A stretch of 62,303 nt of DNA from an uncultured Candidatus Melainabacteria bacterium (GTDB taxonomy: Bacteria > Cyanobacteriota > Vampirovibrionia > Gastranaerophilales > Gastranaerophilaceae): assembly GCA_949398305.1 (NCBI GenBank), contig CASLVD010000004.1, forward strand, positions 1 through 62,303. The letters run 5' to 3'. How positions within the stretch are numbered: the first letter of the stretch is position 1; each line of letters begins with the position of its first letter. Of this stretch, positions 1-9,705 are shown one piece after another. The notes under the pieces are model-generated. The model did not search any database and was not told the origin of the DNA. It saw nothing but the letters and a program-made list of their open reading frames with translations. Both the position numbers and the translations under genes were made by a program.

Positions 1-30
1 AAAACGAGCCTGTGATGCACTCATGCCCAT
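1..30 (-). CDS. 5' end of a divergent gene, product unknown (partial)
   Basis: Only the first ten codons lie in the window. They read MGMSASQARF on the minus strand and run off the left edge. A good ribosome binding site (AAAGGA, about 36-42) sits at normal spacing upstream of the ATG at 30, so I think this is a real start. An N-terminus of this MGM-x-ASQAR kind is one I associate from memory with uncharacterised proteins of Gastranaerophilales-like bacteria, but ten residues cannot prove it. It is transcribed away from nifU. Confidence 0.45.
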   Translation of the reverse strand, partial: MGMSASQARF

Positions 31-149
31 AATGTAATCCTTTCGTTCTGAGTTTCCTATAATACGTTTATCGGCAAGTAATATAATAATCTTTAGGATT
101 TTTAATAGATATGTTACATTTATTTACATATACAATCATTAAATAATAC

Positions 150-185
150 TTAACTTCAATAACAAAAGTTTATTTTTGAGTTAAA
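150..185. promoter_or_regulatory. Dyad upstream of nifU, possible operator
   Basis: TTAACTTCAA (150-159) and TTGAGTTAA (177-185) form an inverted repeat with one bulged base, just upstream of the nifU ribosome binding site. Fe-S operons are often controlled by a Fe-S-sensing repressor such as IscR or SufR, so this could be an operator. The motif does not let me name the regulator. Confidence 0.25.
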
Positions 186-210
186 ATGTAAGAATAAGAA
201 AGGGAATATT

Positions 211-1062
211 ATGTGGGATTATTCAGAAAAGGTTATGGACCACTACAGAAATCCGCGCAATGTCGGTTCAATTGACAATGCTGATGCTGTAGGGGTTGCA
301 GGCTCACTTACATGCGGAGACCAGTTAAAAATATATTTAAAAATAGAAAATAATATAGTTACAGATGCTAAATTTCAAACTTTCGGCTGCGGGTCAGCAG
401 TTGCAAGTTCAAGCATCCTAACAGAAATGATTATCGGTAAAACTCTTGACGAAGTTAAAAAAATTACCAATAAGGATATAGCAGATGAACTCGGAGGACT
501 TCCGCCGGAAAAAATGCACTGTTCTGTTATGGGTTACGAAGCTTTGGAAGATGCGTTAAAACACTACAGCGCGGACGGTTATGTTGATTTAGATGAAATT
601 CTGGACGAACATTACGGAACAAATAAAAAAGAAAAAATGGTTTGTACCTGTTTTGAAGTTACAGAAAATGCAATCTGGGATGCCATAAAGCTTAACGGAC
701 TTAAAACAGTTGAAGAAGTAACAAATTACACAAAAGCCGGTGGTGCTTGCGGAAAATGCAAATCTGCGATTCAAGATATCATTGATACATACTACAACAA
801 GCAAAAATCTGAAGTTGATAAACTTACTCCGACTCAGTGGATTTTAAAGGTTAACAATGTCATAGAAACCCAAATTTCACCGGAACTTCAAAAAGACGGC
901 GGTGATATTGAGCTTGTTGATATCAAAAACAAAAATATATATGTAAAACTTAAAGGCAGATGTTCCGGCTGTAAAAATTCTACAATGACATTGAAAAGCT
1001 TTGCAGAAAAGACTTTACAAGAATCTCTCGGAACTGATATTACCGTTATTGAGGTAAAATAA
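211..1062 (+). CDS. nifU: NifU-type Fe-S cluster assembly scaffold
   Basis: This is a scaffold on which [2Fe-2S] and [4Fe-4S] clusters are built in the cytoplasm before transfer to client proteins. At 283 residues it has the full three-domain NifU layout. The IscU-like N-terminal domain carries Cys35, Cys60 and Cys104. The central BFD-like [2Fe-2S] domain has CxC at 145/147 and CxxC at 180/183. The C-terminal NifU domain has CxxC at 251/254. The start has an AAAGGGA ribosome binding site. nifS follows after one base, so the two are probably translationally coupled. No nitrogenase gene is in the window, so general Fe-S assembly is more likely than nitrogen fixation. Confidence 0.95.
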   Translation: MWDYSEKVMDHYRNPRNVGSIDNADAVGVAGSLTCGDQLKIYLKIENNIVTDAKFQTFGCGSAVASSSILTEMIIGKTLDEVKKITNKDIADELGGLPPEKMHCSVMGYEALEDALKHYSADGYVDLDEILDEHYGTNKKEKMVCTCFEVTENAIWDAIKLNGLKTVEEVTNYTKAGGACGKCKSAIQDIIDTYYNKQKSEVDKLTPTQWILKVNNVIETQISPELQKDGGDIELVDIKNKNIYVKLKGRCSGCKNSTMTLKSFAEKTLQESLGTDITVIEVK

Positions 1063-1063
1063 T

Positions 1064-2263
1064 ATGACAAACAAATTAATATATTTAGATAATAACGCGA
1101 CAACAAAAGTTGATGAACGTGTACTTGAAGCAATGATGCCGTATTTCAAAGAAGAATACGCCAACCCTTCAAGTATGTATGACTTTTCACGAAAATCTTC
1201 AAACGCGATTAAAGAAGCTCGCGGAGTGATTAAAGACTTTGTCAACGCAAAAGATGAAAAAGAAATAATTTTCACCTCCTGCGGTTCAGAAAGTGCTAGT
1301 ACAGCTATTCGCGGTGTTCTAAATTACGACAGAAATAAAAAACATATAATTACAACAAAAGTTGAACATCCTTGTGTTTTAAACTTGTATCAAACTTTAG
1401 AAAAGCAAGGTTACAGCGTAGATTATATCGGAGTGGATTCAAACGGAGAACTAAACCTTGAAGAACTTGAAGCTGCAGTAAAAGATGATACAGCTTTGGT
1501 TTCTGTAATGTGGGCAAACAACGAAAACGGGGTCATTAACCCTATCGGAAGAATTTCAGAAATCATAAAATCAAAAAATAAAGATACTAAATTCTTTGTA
1601 GATGCAGTTCAAGCAGCAGGAAAAATTCCGATTGATGTTCAAGCTAACGGAATTGATTTACTTGGAATTTCAGGTCATAAATTCCACGCTCCAAAAGGAA
1701 TAGGCGCACTTTATATTAATTCTAAAACAATGATAACTCCTTTAATTGCAGGCGGTCATCAGGAACGCGGCAAACGTGCAGGAACCGAAAATACGCCTTA
1801 CATTGCAGGTATTGCAAAAGCCGCAGAGCTTGCTGTTGACGGGCTTCAATACGAAGCAACAGAAATTAAGCGTTTAAGAGACAAACTTGAATCGAATATT
1901 ATAAACAAAATTTATAACGCAAGACTTAATACAAGTGTCGCAAACAGAGTTCCAAACACCACAAATATCGGGTTTGAATATATTGAAGGTGAATTAATTC
2001 TTCTTCATTTATCTGATCTGGGAATTTGTGCATCTTCAGGTTCAGCCTGCACATCCGGTTCACTTGAGCCAAGCCACGTATTAAGAGCAATGAATGTTCC
2101 GTTTACTGCAATTCACGGCAGTATACGCTGGAGCTTGAGCAGGTTCACTACAGAAGATGAAATTGACTTTGTAATTGAAAAATTACCTGCTATTATTGAC
2201 AAAGTCACTGCAATCTCTCCTTATCAAAAAGAACTTCAAGCTTTAAAAGAACTTCGAAAATAA
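1064..2263 (+). CDS. nifS: NifS/IscS-type cysteine desulfurase
   Basis: This PLP enzyme takes sulfur from L-cysteine as an enzyme persulfide and passes it to the NifU scaffold encoded just upstream. It is 399 residues, normal for the family. The PLP lysine is Lys206 in the SGHKFHAPKG motif. The catalytic cysteine is Cys329 in a GSACTSGS loop, the longer loop of group I (NifS/IscS) desulfurases. The ribosome binding site (GAGGT, 1051-1055) lies inside the end of nifU. A hairpin terminator follows, so nifU-nifS looks like a complete two-gene operon. Confidence 0.95.
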   Translation: MTNKLIYLDNNATTKVDERVLEAMMPYFKEEYANPSSMYDFSRKSSNAIKEARGVIKDFVNAKDEKEIIFTSCGSESASTAIRGVLNYDRNKKHIITTKVEHPCVLNLYQTLEKQGYSVDYIGVDSNGELNLEELEAAVKDDTALVSVMWANNENGVINPIGRISEIIKSKNKDTKFFVDAVQAAGKIPIDVQANGIDLLGISGHKFHAPKGIGALYINSKTMITPLIAGGHQERGKRAGTENTPYIAGIAKAAELAVDGLQYEATEIKRLRDKLESNIINKIYNARLNTSVANRVPNTTNIGFEYIEGELILLHLSDLGICASSGSACTSGSLEPSHVLRAMNVPFTAIHGSIRWSLSRFTTEDEIDFVIEKLPAIIDKVTAISPYQKELQALKELRK

Positions 2264-2290
2264 ATTATAATTGAACAGTTTAACTACAAT

Positions 2291-2325
2291 AAAAGTGCTA
2301 CGTAATCAAAACATAGCACTTTTGT
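2291..2325 (+). terminator. Rho-independent terminator after nifS
   Basis: AAAAGTGCTA (2291-2300) pairs perfectly with TAGCACTTTT (2314-2323), giving a 10-bp stem that ends in a short T run. It closes the nifU-nifS operon. Confidence 0.75.
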
Positions 2326-2425
2326 CTTACGGAATTTGAAGCATTTTCCCGATTAAAAAAACTCCTGATTTGATGAATTGGTTTCGGTTTCAAAAAATTT
2401 TATCCTGAGCCTAAGGAGTTTAAAT

Positions 2426-3403
2426 ATGAAAAAACTTATAATTTTCTTATCACTAATTCTTTGCACTCAAGCCGCAATCGCAGGACCAAACAGCACTATT
2501 CTCGATAAAATCGAAAATTCAATTTTTGGATTTACATATTCAAATGAATCTGAAACCGCAAGATTAAACCGTATAGAAGAAAATGTTTACGGCAAAAGTT
2601 CTACAGGTCAAACACAAACCCGTGTTGCAAAACTAAAAAAAGACCTTGCAGCAGACTTGATGGGACAAGAAATTGAACCTAAAGAAGATACATTTAAACA
2701 AGAAGAGGATTCGTGGGTATTTGCAAAAGAGCCTGTAGAAAGTACTAAAATGGATTACCCTGCAATAAATGATTTGGAACAACAAGTATTTAAAAAAGAG
2801 TTTAAAGATCAAAATATAAAAACCCGTTTAACAAATTTAGAGAAAAAAACTTTTGGTAAAAGCTATGACAGTGAAGATTTATCAACCCGTGTAGACAGAC
2901 TAAAAGCTGAAATAAAACCTAAAAACTTTATGGCAAATAAAATTGCACAGCAGGAAAATAACTTCTATGACGGGGATATAGGAAGACTTGACCAGAATTA
3001 TCATCTAAATCAATACGGCAGTGATACTTTTGATTACGATTCAATAAACAGACAAAGCGGAATGAGCTATCCTGATTACGCTGAATACGATGACTATTAC
3101 GGCAATTCATCAAATGTATTTAAGCCGTCAAAGCCGTTAAATATTTCAACTATTGAAAAAACTTTATATAAAACAAAGTTTGAAAACGAGCCAATGCAGG
3201 CAAGACTTTCCCGAATTGAGTCAAGCGTATTTGGTACTGTATTTGCAAATGACAGCGAAAGCGAAAGGATTTCCAGAATTTCAAGCGCAATTAACGCTCA
3301 AAAATCAGCAAAACGATATGACAGCAACAAATTCGGTCAGAATATGGCAACCGCATTTCAAATTGGCACGCTTATTCTGATGGTACTGGCATGTATTTTA
3401 TAA
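2426..3403 (+). CDS. Secreted protein with repeated helical FG motif, function unknown
   Basis: The start at 2426 is chosen because it has an AAGGAG site and opens a clear signal peptide (MKKLIIFLSLILCTQAAIA). An upstream in-frame TTG at 2378 lacks both. The 325-residue product should be exported. It contains at least four degenerate units of about 50 residues with the pattern L-x-x-I/L-E-x-x-V/F-F/Y-G, then about 20 residues, then R-L/V-x-R/K-L/I. Examples are IENSIFGFTY, LEKKTFGKSY and IESSVFGTVF. A hydrophobic helix ends the protein (about 306-325), so it may be membrane anchored at the C-terminus. I know no function. It converges on the AsmA/TamB-like gene, which is consistent with an envelope role. 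Confidence 0.8.
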   Translation: MKKLIIFLSLILCTQAAIAGPNSTILDKIENSIFGFTYSNESETARLNRIEENVYGKSSTGQTQTRVAKLKKDLAADLMGQEIEPKEDTFKQEEDSWVFAKEPVESTKMDYPAINDLEQQVFKKEFKDQNIKTRLTNLEKKTFGKSYDSEDLSTRVDRLKAEIKPKNFMANKIAQQENNFYDGDIGRLDQNYHLNQYGSDTFDYDSINRQSGMSYPDYAEYDDYYGNSSNVFKPSKPLNISTIEKTLYKTKFENEPMQARLSRIESSVFGTVFANDSESERISRISSAINAQKSAKRYDSNKFGQNMATAFQIGTLILMVLACIL

Positions 3404-3413
3404 TGTTGAAACC

Positions 3414-6400
3414 TTATTCAGCCGGAGCGTCAACCGGTGGAACTTTCTGTCCTGCATTTTGAACAGCATTTTTAAACAGATTTTTCAAATTTTCTACATT
3501 CTGCTTAGAATTTTCTTTTGCATTTTGAATATCTGTTTTAACTTGTTCAATATCTTTTTTAGCAGTTTCGGCTTTATTTTTCTGTGTTTCTATTATTTTA
3601 TTCACGTTATTTTTAACATTTTCGGCATTATTTTTTGCATTTTCTACCCGATCAGTAATATTAGTTTTCACAGCATCTTTAGCATTTTGCAAATCTTTCT
3701 TAAGATTCATTTCCGAAGTATCACAAGTAGAAAGCCATTTGAAGCTTTTAACTGATGAAGAGCTTTCAACAGGGCCATTGAATACAACTTTAAAATCCTT
3801 ATATGATTTACTGCCGTTACTTAATTCTGGTATCAAAGCTGTGTTTTCATTTGCAGGATCAGATGTAAGTTGTTTTAAGATATTTGATGTCATAGCACCG
3901 AATTTTGGGATATAAGATAACAATTTTTCTGCAGTCAAATCACCTAAAGGTCCAAGAACTGATACAACTTTTGATTCTAAACGTCCTAAGATTATTAAAT
4001 TAGCAGAATTTGGTAAAATATTATAAGTTCCGTGCACGTGATATGCCATTAAAGACCCTGCAACTATAATTTTGGAAAGATTAGCACTGCCGTTAGATAG
4101 TGTCATATTACCTTTTATGTATTTGAACTTATCAGCTTCCTGAACAGTTGCAAATGTTGACATCGCAGAAAGTGCAGATTTTAACACTGAATTTGAGGAA
4201 ACATTTTGAGCAAGAACAAGATTTTCCAAACGTCCAATGCTTAAGAATTTTCCGTCATCAATATTAAAATCGACATTACCTTTCATTGATTGGATAATTT
4301 CTTTATCGGTAAGACCTTGCATAGTAAGTTTTGTACTGAATCCTAAAACACCAGTTAAAGCGTTTTTAATACCAACGGCACCTTCTACGGCTTTTGTAGA
4401 ATTCAAACCGTTACCGCTCAGTTCCAATCCGATTTTTGAAGTGTTTATATCATATGATAACTTACCTTTAACATCACCATCAAAAGCTTTACCTGACAAA
4501 TCTGTCAGATAAAATTTTGAATAATCTTTTAGTGAAAAAGTTCCGGACAAATCAGTTGCGACAATACCTGCGGATTTAAATTGTCGTGCTGTTGCAGTAC
4601 CATTAAGAATTTTACCTGATAAATCTGCAACTAAATCTTTAATCGCAAAATCAAAATCTTTCATTGAAATATCAACCAGATTAACGGTTCCGCGCATATT
4701 CGGATTCATAACATCACCAATAACAGATACAGATCCGTTTGCTGTTATATTGGAATTAGGTACACCCCATATCGGAAATGAAATTTCATTAGGTACAGCT
4801 ATATTAAGATTTAATCTTGGTGAAGAATACAATTTGGTAACTTCGCCGCTAAGTTTTGCCAGAGTTGTTTTATCATTTGAGATTCCTGTATTTGAAAAGC
4901 TTAAAGAATCACCGATGATTTCGATATTTGAATGAATTTTTGTATCTTGGCCTTTTAATGCGTCCGCATCAATTAAAGATACATAATTATTTTTATCAGC
5001 ATTAAGATTAATTTTAATATTCTGAGCTTTAGCGTTTCCTGTAATGTTTATATTTAACGGTAACTTACCCTGATAAGAAATTAAATTCCTAAAATCAGCA
5101 GGTAACATAGCTGCAATATCAGCACTGTTTAAATTACCGGTTGCGGCAATATCAATATTCATTTTATCGTTAATATAATTTTTCACTGCACCTTTTATAT
5201 CAACTCTTGAATTATTGAGCATTAGATATGAATTTTTTATATTAATATCTTTACTGTCAATCAGCACATTTGTTTTTGGAACAGAAACAACAGCTGAAGG
5301 GTTATTAATAACAAGCGAATTAATATCAACATTGCCTGATGCAGTTTTACCGTCATAAAGAATTTTTACAAGTGCATTATCAAGTACAACACCAGTTGCA
5401 GAAGGAATATTTTCCACATTAATATCTGAGATATCAGTGAAAATTTCCGGTTTTAATGCCATAAGTTTACCCTTAATTAAAGCATTTAAGCTTACAACAC
5501 CCGCTTTTACATCATTTTCTTTTAATAATGCACCTTGACCAAATGCCATCAACAGACCTTTCAAGGATAACTTATCAGCAGTCAGCTTCAAATCTGCAGT
5601 GGAATCCGCTAATATATGCCCTGATAAATTCAGCGGATGATTTAGGATTGAAAATCCTGCTTTTTTAATATCGATATTATTGTTCATCATATCAACATCA
5701 GCAGTAATATTATCGATTGCCACATTATACAATCCATATTTAAGACTTGATGGCATTACTTTCAAATAACCGGTTGATAGTACTTTTTTCATATCGGAAT
5801 TTATATTAAAATCAGCATCAATTCCACCTGTTGCAGTTAAAGTTTCAAAATCTTTCATTCCGAATGATTCTGCAACACTATCAACTAATCGAATTATATT
5901 ATTAAATTTAGCGTTTGAACGTAATGTTAAATCTATAGCAGGCTTTTTACCTGACTTTACTGTACCGATAAGCTGAGTTTTTTCATTAGTATCAATTGAT
6001 GAGAAAAATATTGAATCAATATCAGTTTTATTACCTTTGAATTTTAAATCAATATAACTTTCCGGAAGCTTTTTCCCGTCAACTGCCACAGATATCGCAT
6101 CAAGTTTGATATTTCCTTTCAGGTTAGGATTTTTAACTGTTCCTGTTGTTTTTATATCAGTAAAAACATCTGCTCTGAGTTGATTATTTTTAACTGCATT
6201 CAAACTTTCTATTATATTAAATTCACCTGATGTACATTTTACAGCAGGTTTTTCATCATCTACAACGACATCTTGAGGAATAACCATATCCTGTAACGAA
6301 ATATCCGGCATGATTTTGTTATAAACTTTTAAATCATAATTTGATATTATGTTATTATCAAAAACAATTTTACCATTTGTCTTAAATTTTACTTTTTTAT

Positions 6401-6977
6401 CAAGAATGAAATCTGAAACTTTTAAATCCGAACCTTCAATATAATATGATTTATCTGTTTGAATATCCAAAAGTGATAATTTATAGTTTTTCACATTAAC
6501 ATTTGGCAGGTGATTTGAGAGCTTTAAGCCCAACGGAAGTTCAAAGGGTTCTGAGGAAGCTTCGGTTTTAGGCAGATAATCCAAAGCTAAGAAATTTCCA
6601 TCCTGTTTAATTCCAAATTCACCATCAATATTTTTGGCAAAAACACTATCTATTTGAATTTTTCTTGCTAAAAACGGCAATAACGCAATTCTTGCACCTG
6701 CATTTTCTGCTTTAAAAAACGGAGTCTCAGCAGCTGGTATAGTAAGAGTAATATTTTTCGCTTTAACACCGGCAGATAAATTCCAACCGGTAGTAAAAGC
6801 AATATCATCTAAATCAACATCAAAACCTGTTGCACTCTTTAATGAATCTTCGATATTATCACTGTATGAATCAATAATTGGCGACACAACAAGCGGTGAT
6901 ATCAAAAACAACACATACAGCCCTGCAAGTACAGAGCTTACAATAATTCCTAATTTTTTCAATTTATTATTACTCAT
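3414..6977 (-). CDS. AsmA/TamB-like envelope protein (1187 residues)
   Basis: This is a large protein with one N-terminal membrane anchor (about residues 9-33) followed by a very long beta-rich, low-cysteine region built of repeated short hydrophobic strands. It then has an AsmA-like C-terminal domain (about 890-1060) and a Lys/Asn/Glu-rich coiled-coil tail (about 1075-1187). Proteins of this superfamily bridge inner and outer membranes and are thought to carry phospholipids to the outer membrane. The layout fits a periplasm-spanning groove protein. Which subfamily (AsmA, YhdP, TamB or a cyanobacterial relative) I cannot tell. The ribosome binding site (GAGG, about 6985-6990) supports the start. 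It implies a diderm cell. Confidence 0.75.
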   Translation of the reverse strand: MSNNKLKKLGIIVSSVLAGLYVLFLISPLVVSPIIDSYSDNIEDSLKSATGFDVDLDDIAFTTGWNLSAGVKAKNITLTIPAAETPFFKAENAGARIALLPFLARKIQIDSVFAKNIDGEFGIKQDGNFLALDYLPKTEASSEPFELPLGLKLSNHLPNVNVKNYKLSLLDIQTDKSYYIEGSDLKVSDFILDKKVKFKTNGKIVFDNNIISNYDLKVYNKIMPDISLQDMVIPQDVVVDDEKPAVKCTSGEFNIIESLNAVKNNQLRADVFTDIKTTGTVKNPNLKGNIKLDAISVAVDGKKLPESYIDLKFKGNKTDIDSIFFSSIDTNEKTQLIGTVKSGKKPAIDLTLRSNAKFNNIIRLVDSVAESFGMKDFETLTATGGIDADFNINSDMKKVLSTGYLKVMPSSLKYGLYNVAIDNITADVDMMNNNIDIKKAGFSILNHPLNLSGHILADSTADLKLTADKLSLKGLLMAFGQGALLKENDVKAGVVSLNALIKGKLMALKPEIFTDISDINVENIPSATGVVLDNALVKILYDGKTASGNVDINSLVINNPSAVVSVPKTNVLIDSKDINIKNSYLMLNNSRVDIKGAVKNYINDKMNIDIAATGNLNSADIAAMLPADFRNLISYQGKLPLNINITGNAKAQNIKINLNADKNNYVSLIDADALKGQDTKIHSNIEIIGDSLSFSNTGISNDKTTLAKLSGEVTKLYSSPRLNLNIAVPNEISFPIWGVPNSNITANGSVSVIGDVMNPNMRGTVNLVDISMKDFDFAIKDLVADLSGKILNGTATARQFKSAGIVATDLSGTFSLKDYSKFYLTDLSGKAFDGDVKGKLSYDINTSKIGLELSGNGLNSTKAVEGAVGIKNALTGVLGFSTKLTMQGLTDKEIIQSMKGNVDFNIDDGKFLSIGRLENLVLAQNVSSNSVLKSALSAMSTFATVQEADKFKYIKGNMTLSNGSANLSKIIVAGSLMAYHVHGTYNILPNSANLIILGRLESKVVSVLGPLGDLTAEKLLSYIPKFGAMTSNILKQLTSDPANENTALIPELSNGSKSYKDFKVVFNGPVESSSSVKSFKWLSTCDTSEMNLKKDLQNAKDAVKTNITDRVENAKNNAENVKNNVNKIIETQKNKAETAKKDIEQVKTDIQNAKENSKQNVENLKNLFKNAVQNAGQKVPPVDAPAE

Positions 6978-7036
6978 AACCCTACCTCAACATTTTACAA
7001 AATTATTTTATCATAAAATAAAAATGTAAAGTCAGC

Positions 7037-8446
7037 TTATAGAATAGTATTAATAAAATTAATAGCATCTTCTTTTGTTTCAACATCACCTGAAATTTGA
7101 GCTTCATTCAGAGCTTTAATAATTTCACCGAGTTTTGGCGATGGTTTTATATTAAAGATTTTCATAATTTCATTACCATCCAGCAGTTTTGGCAATGGTT
7201 TTAAGGTCTCACGCGAATTTAGATAGAATTCTAAAAGCTTGTTTAACCCTGTAATATTTTCTTCAACGATATCATCTGTAATTTCCGGTCCGCGCGCACT
7301 TAGTCTGTCAGCTTGAGCTATCAATATATTATCAATTGCATTATCTTCAGATTTTCGAACATAACGCAGCATTACTTTTTCACTAAGTTCAGGTGAAGAT
7401 ACAACAGCTGTTGGGTACATATGTTTTTTGATAATATATGAAATATATTCAATCTGTTTATTAGAAAAACATAAGCTCTTTAAAAGCGGAACACACATTT
7501 TAGCCCCGACATCTTCATGTTTTATAAACCTGTGACGCCCGGTATCTTCTTCGATTGTCCAGGTTGAGAACTTTCCTATATCATGCATAAATGATGCCAA
7601 TCTTAAATGAGCGATTCTTGAAAATCCTCCAAAATCAACTTTTTCCATATGTTCTTTCACATCATTTGAAGAATTTTTAAACAAAATTCCTACTTGCCGG
7701 ACAGTTTCAATACTATGATAAAATAAGTCCAAATGATGATGAAGATTAGGCGGTACTTGCTTAAGCTCCTTCACAAACGGGAAAAACATTTCTAAAATAC
7801 CGCACTCATCCATTTTTAATAATGCTAAATGTGCATATTCACCGTCAAAGAGTTTCATTAACTCATATTCAACACGTTCTTTTGCTGGGTTCTCAAGTAA
7901 TTTGGAATATTTTTTAGCATATTCTAAAAGTTCCGGTACGATTTCAAAACCTAAAATTGAATAAAATCTAAAAATTCGCAAAATTCTTAACGTATCATCA
8001 GTAAAATTTTCTTCCCGCACACCTTTAATAATTTTGTTATTCAAATCTTCTACATTTCCTGCACAGAAATCCGGAATTTCACCGGTTCTGATATCAACTG
8101 CAATTGCATTAATAGTTAAGTCCCTGCGCAAAATATCTTGTTCTAAACTGCCTTCTACAGGGTTTGTAATATCAAAATAATTTTTCTTATCTCCCAGTAC
8201 AACCCTATAAATTTTATTTTCGTCATCCAACGGAACAAAAACACCGTCAAAAAATTCAGCAACATTTAACGAGAATTCTCTTGCATCCATATCAGTTACA
8301 ATTAAATCTCTATCGTAGAAGTCTTTTCCCATCAACGCATCACGAACTGAACCGCCAACAAGATAGATTTTATTAGAAAAAAAACTTGCCAGATTGTTTA
8401 AAATATCATCATTTTTTATTCTATCTGTTAAAGTTTGAATATTCAT
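7037..8446 (-). CDS. cca: CCA tRNA nucleotidyltransferase / poly(A) polymerase family with HD domain
   Basis: This enzyme adds or repairs the 3' CCA end of tRNAs, or only part of it in lineages that split the job. The 469-residue protein has the class II nucleotidyltransferase head: GGSVRD at 31-36, the metal-binding DRD at 45-47 and RRDLTINAIA from 107. An HD phosphohydrolase domain follows (His288-Asp289 in SFMHDIGK). The extra HD domain is common in bacterial CCA enzymes and may add phosphatase or phosphodiesterase activity. The start overlaps the end of rsmE by 26 bases, with AGGAAA as ribosome binding site. From sequence alone, A-adding versus CCA-adding activity cannot be decided. Confidence 0.9.
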   Translation of the reverse strand: MNIQTLTDRIKNDDILNNLASFFSNKIYLVGGSVRDALMGKDFYDRDLIVTDMDAREFSLNVAEFFDGVFVPLDDENKIYRVVLGDKKNYFDITNPVEGSLEQDILRRDLTINAIAVDIRTGEIPDFCAGNVEDLNNKIIKGVREENFTDDTLRILRIFRFYSILGFEIVPELLEYAKKYSKLLENPAKERVEYELMKLFDGEYAHLALLKMDECGILEMFFPFVKELKQVPPNLHHHLDLFYHSIETVRQVGILFKNSSNDVKEHMEKVDFGGFSRIAHLRLASFMHDIGKFSTWTIEEDTGRHRFIKHEDVGAKMCVPLLKSLCFSNKQIEYISYIIKKHMYPTAVVSSPELSEKVMLRYVRKSEDNAIDNILIAQADRLSARGPEITDDIVEENITGLNKLLEFYLNSRETLKPLPKLLDGNEIMKIFNIKPSPKLGEIIKALNEAQISGDVETKEDAINFINTIL

Positions 8447-9164
8447 AAATCACATTTCCTAATCCCACAGTTACAGCAGTTTCTGCTCTCAAAATCAGCT
8501 CGCCAAGTGTAAGCATTTCAAGCCCGCGTTCCTTAAAAAATTCAAATTCTTTTTGTGAGAATCCGCCTTCAGGACCAATAATTACAAGAACCTTATCGTC
8601 TTTGTTTATAGGTTTACCCCTAAAAGAATCCCGAATTGTTTTATCCGCAATTCTTTCACAAAAAACAATCACTTTATCAAAGCTGTTTTTTTCTAAAAGT
8701 TCATTTATTGTACAAGGTTCAAAACACATCGGCACAACTGCCCTTTCACATTGTTTTGAGGATTCATACATAATTTTCTGCCACTTTTGCACTTTTTTTT
8801 CTACAATTTGGCGTGCCACAGCACAATTATCAGTTATAACAGGATAAACTCCGCTAACTCCGAGTTCTGTAGCTTTTTCAATAACAAAACTCTGCGCATC
8901 AGACCTTAACGGACTTTGAGCAAGATAAAGTTCAAAATCCAAAAACCTTTTTGAAGGATAAAAACTTTCAACCTTTGCAATAATTTTCGAACCGCTAATT
9001 TCAGTAATTATTGTTTCATACTGAATTTTATTTTCATCAAGAAGCAATAAAGATTCTCCGGCGCGCGAGCGCAGCGAGCGCGCTATATGGTTATAATTTT
9101 CCTTATCAGAAATCTCTACAATATCATCTTTTACTTGATCTGAATTTATAAAAAAATGCGGCAT
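8421..9164 (-). CDS. rsmE: 16S rRNA m3U1498 methyltransferase
   Basis: This is a SPOUT-family methyltransferase that methylates N3 of U1498 of 16S rRNA with SAM. The 247-residue length is typical. The knotted SAM-binding C-terminus is clear: IGPEGGFSQKE, then LGELILRAETAVTVGL near the end. The N-terminal PUA-like domain holds the expected HIARSLRSRAGES segment. That segment is encoded by an odd, almost pure G/C 23-base stretch (9061-9083) in an otherwise AT-rich gene. The start has an AAAGGG site. It is first in a two-gene operon with cca. Confidence 0.92.
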   Translation of the reverse strand: MPHFFINSDQVKDDIVEISDKENYNHIARSLRSRAGESLLLLDENKIQYETIITEISGSKIIAKVESFYPSKRFLDFELYLAQSPLRSDAQSFVIEKATELGVSGVYPVITDNCAVARQIVEKKVQKWQKIMYESSKQCERAVVPMCFEPCTINELLEKNSFDKVIVFCERIADKTIRDSFRGKPINKDDKVLVIIGPEGGFSQKEFEFFKERGLEMLTLGELILRAETAVTVGLGNVIYEYSNFNR

Positions 9165-9231
9165 AATTACCCTTTCTACAAAAGTATTATAACATAATAA
9201 TTATTATCAGTAATTACGAAGTAAATATCTT

Positions 9232-9656
9232 TCCTTCGCCACATTTCTTTGACCGCAAAGATACGTGGCACAAAGAAACTCTCACCCATCGCTTCGTTCA
9301 CTAATAAATTGTAATACTCAACCTAAAGCGAGTAAACTCACTAAGATGTCACCCTGAACTAGATTCAGGGTCTAAAAATTAACCGTTCAAACAATACTCG
9401 CTTTTGTTGATGTTTCGCATAACATTTATTGTTCACTACGTGGAGGGTGAACAATTTATTTGTTCTGTTGCACCCTTACGAAAGCGAGCAATTAGTATTA
9501 GCGAGATAATAACAAATCGGCATTTGTTTGAACGTAGTGAGTTCTGCCGATTCAAATCGAGCGTTATAACTAATTAGCGAGCGAAGTTCGGGTGCTGGCT
9601 TTTGTGGAACTTTTTCCATAAAAAGTTCCTCCGTCTGAAAGACCCGCCGGAGGCTT
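9232..9656. repeat. Structured intergenic repeat, copy A
   Basis: The 541-base gap between rsmE and the NFACT gene (9165-9705) has no credible gene and is filled by hairpin-rich repeat DNA. From left to right there is a stem formed by GCCAC/GTGGC and TCTTTG/CAAAGA (about 9238-9271). Module M1 (9317-9417) contains CCCTGAA/TTCAGGG. Module M2 (9513-9655) has AATCGGCA (9515-9522) pairing TGCCGATT (9545-9552), GGAACTTTTT (9606-9615) pairing AAAAAGTTCC (9620-9629), and CCTCCG (9628-9633) pairing CGGAGG (9648-9653). M1 and M2 both recur at 21.6-22.1 kb in the opposite order. Confidence 0.8.
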
Positions 9657-9705
9657 ATTGAAAATAAAAAATTGTATTTTTAAATATTCCCATAATAATT
9701 ATGTA

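Noticed and set aside
211-2263. nifU-nifS as evidence for nitrogen fixation
   Set aside because: No nitrogenase or FeMo-cofactor gene is present. NifU/NifS-type pairs serve general Fe-S assembly in many anaerobes.
3414-6977. Reading frames on the plus strand opposite the AsmA/TamB-like gene
   Set aside because: They are antisense shadows with biased composition, no ribosome binding sites and no recognisable domains.
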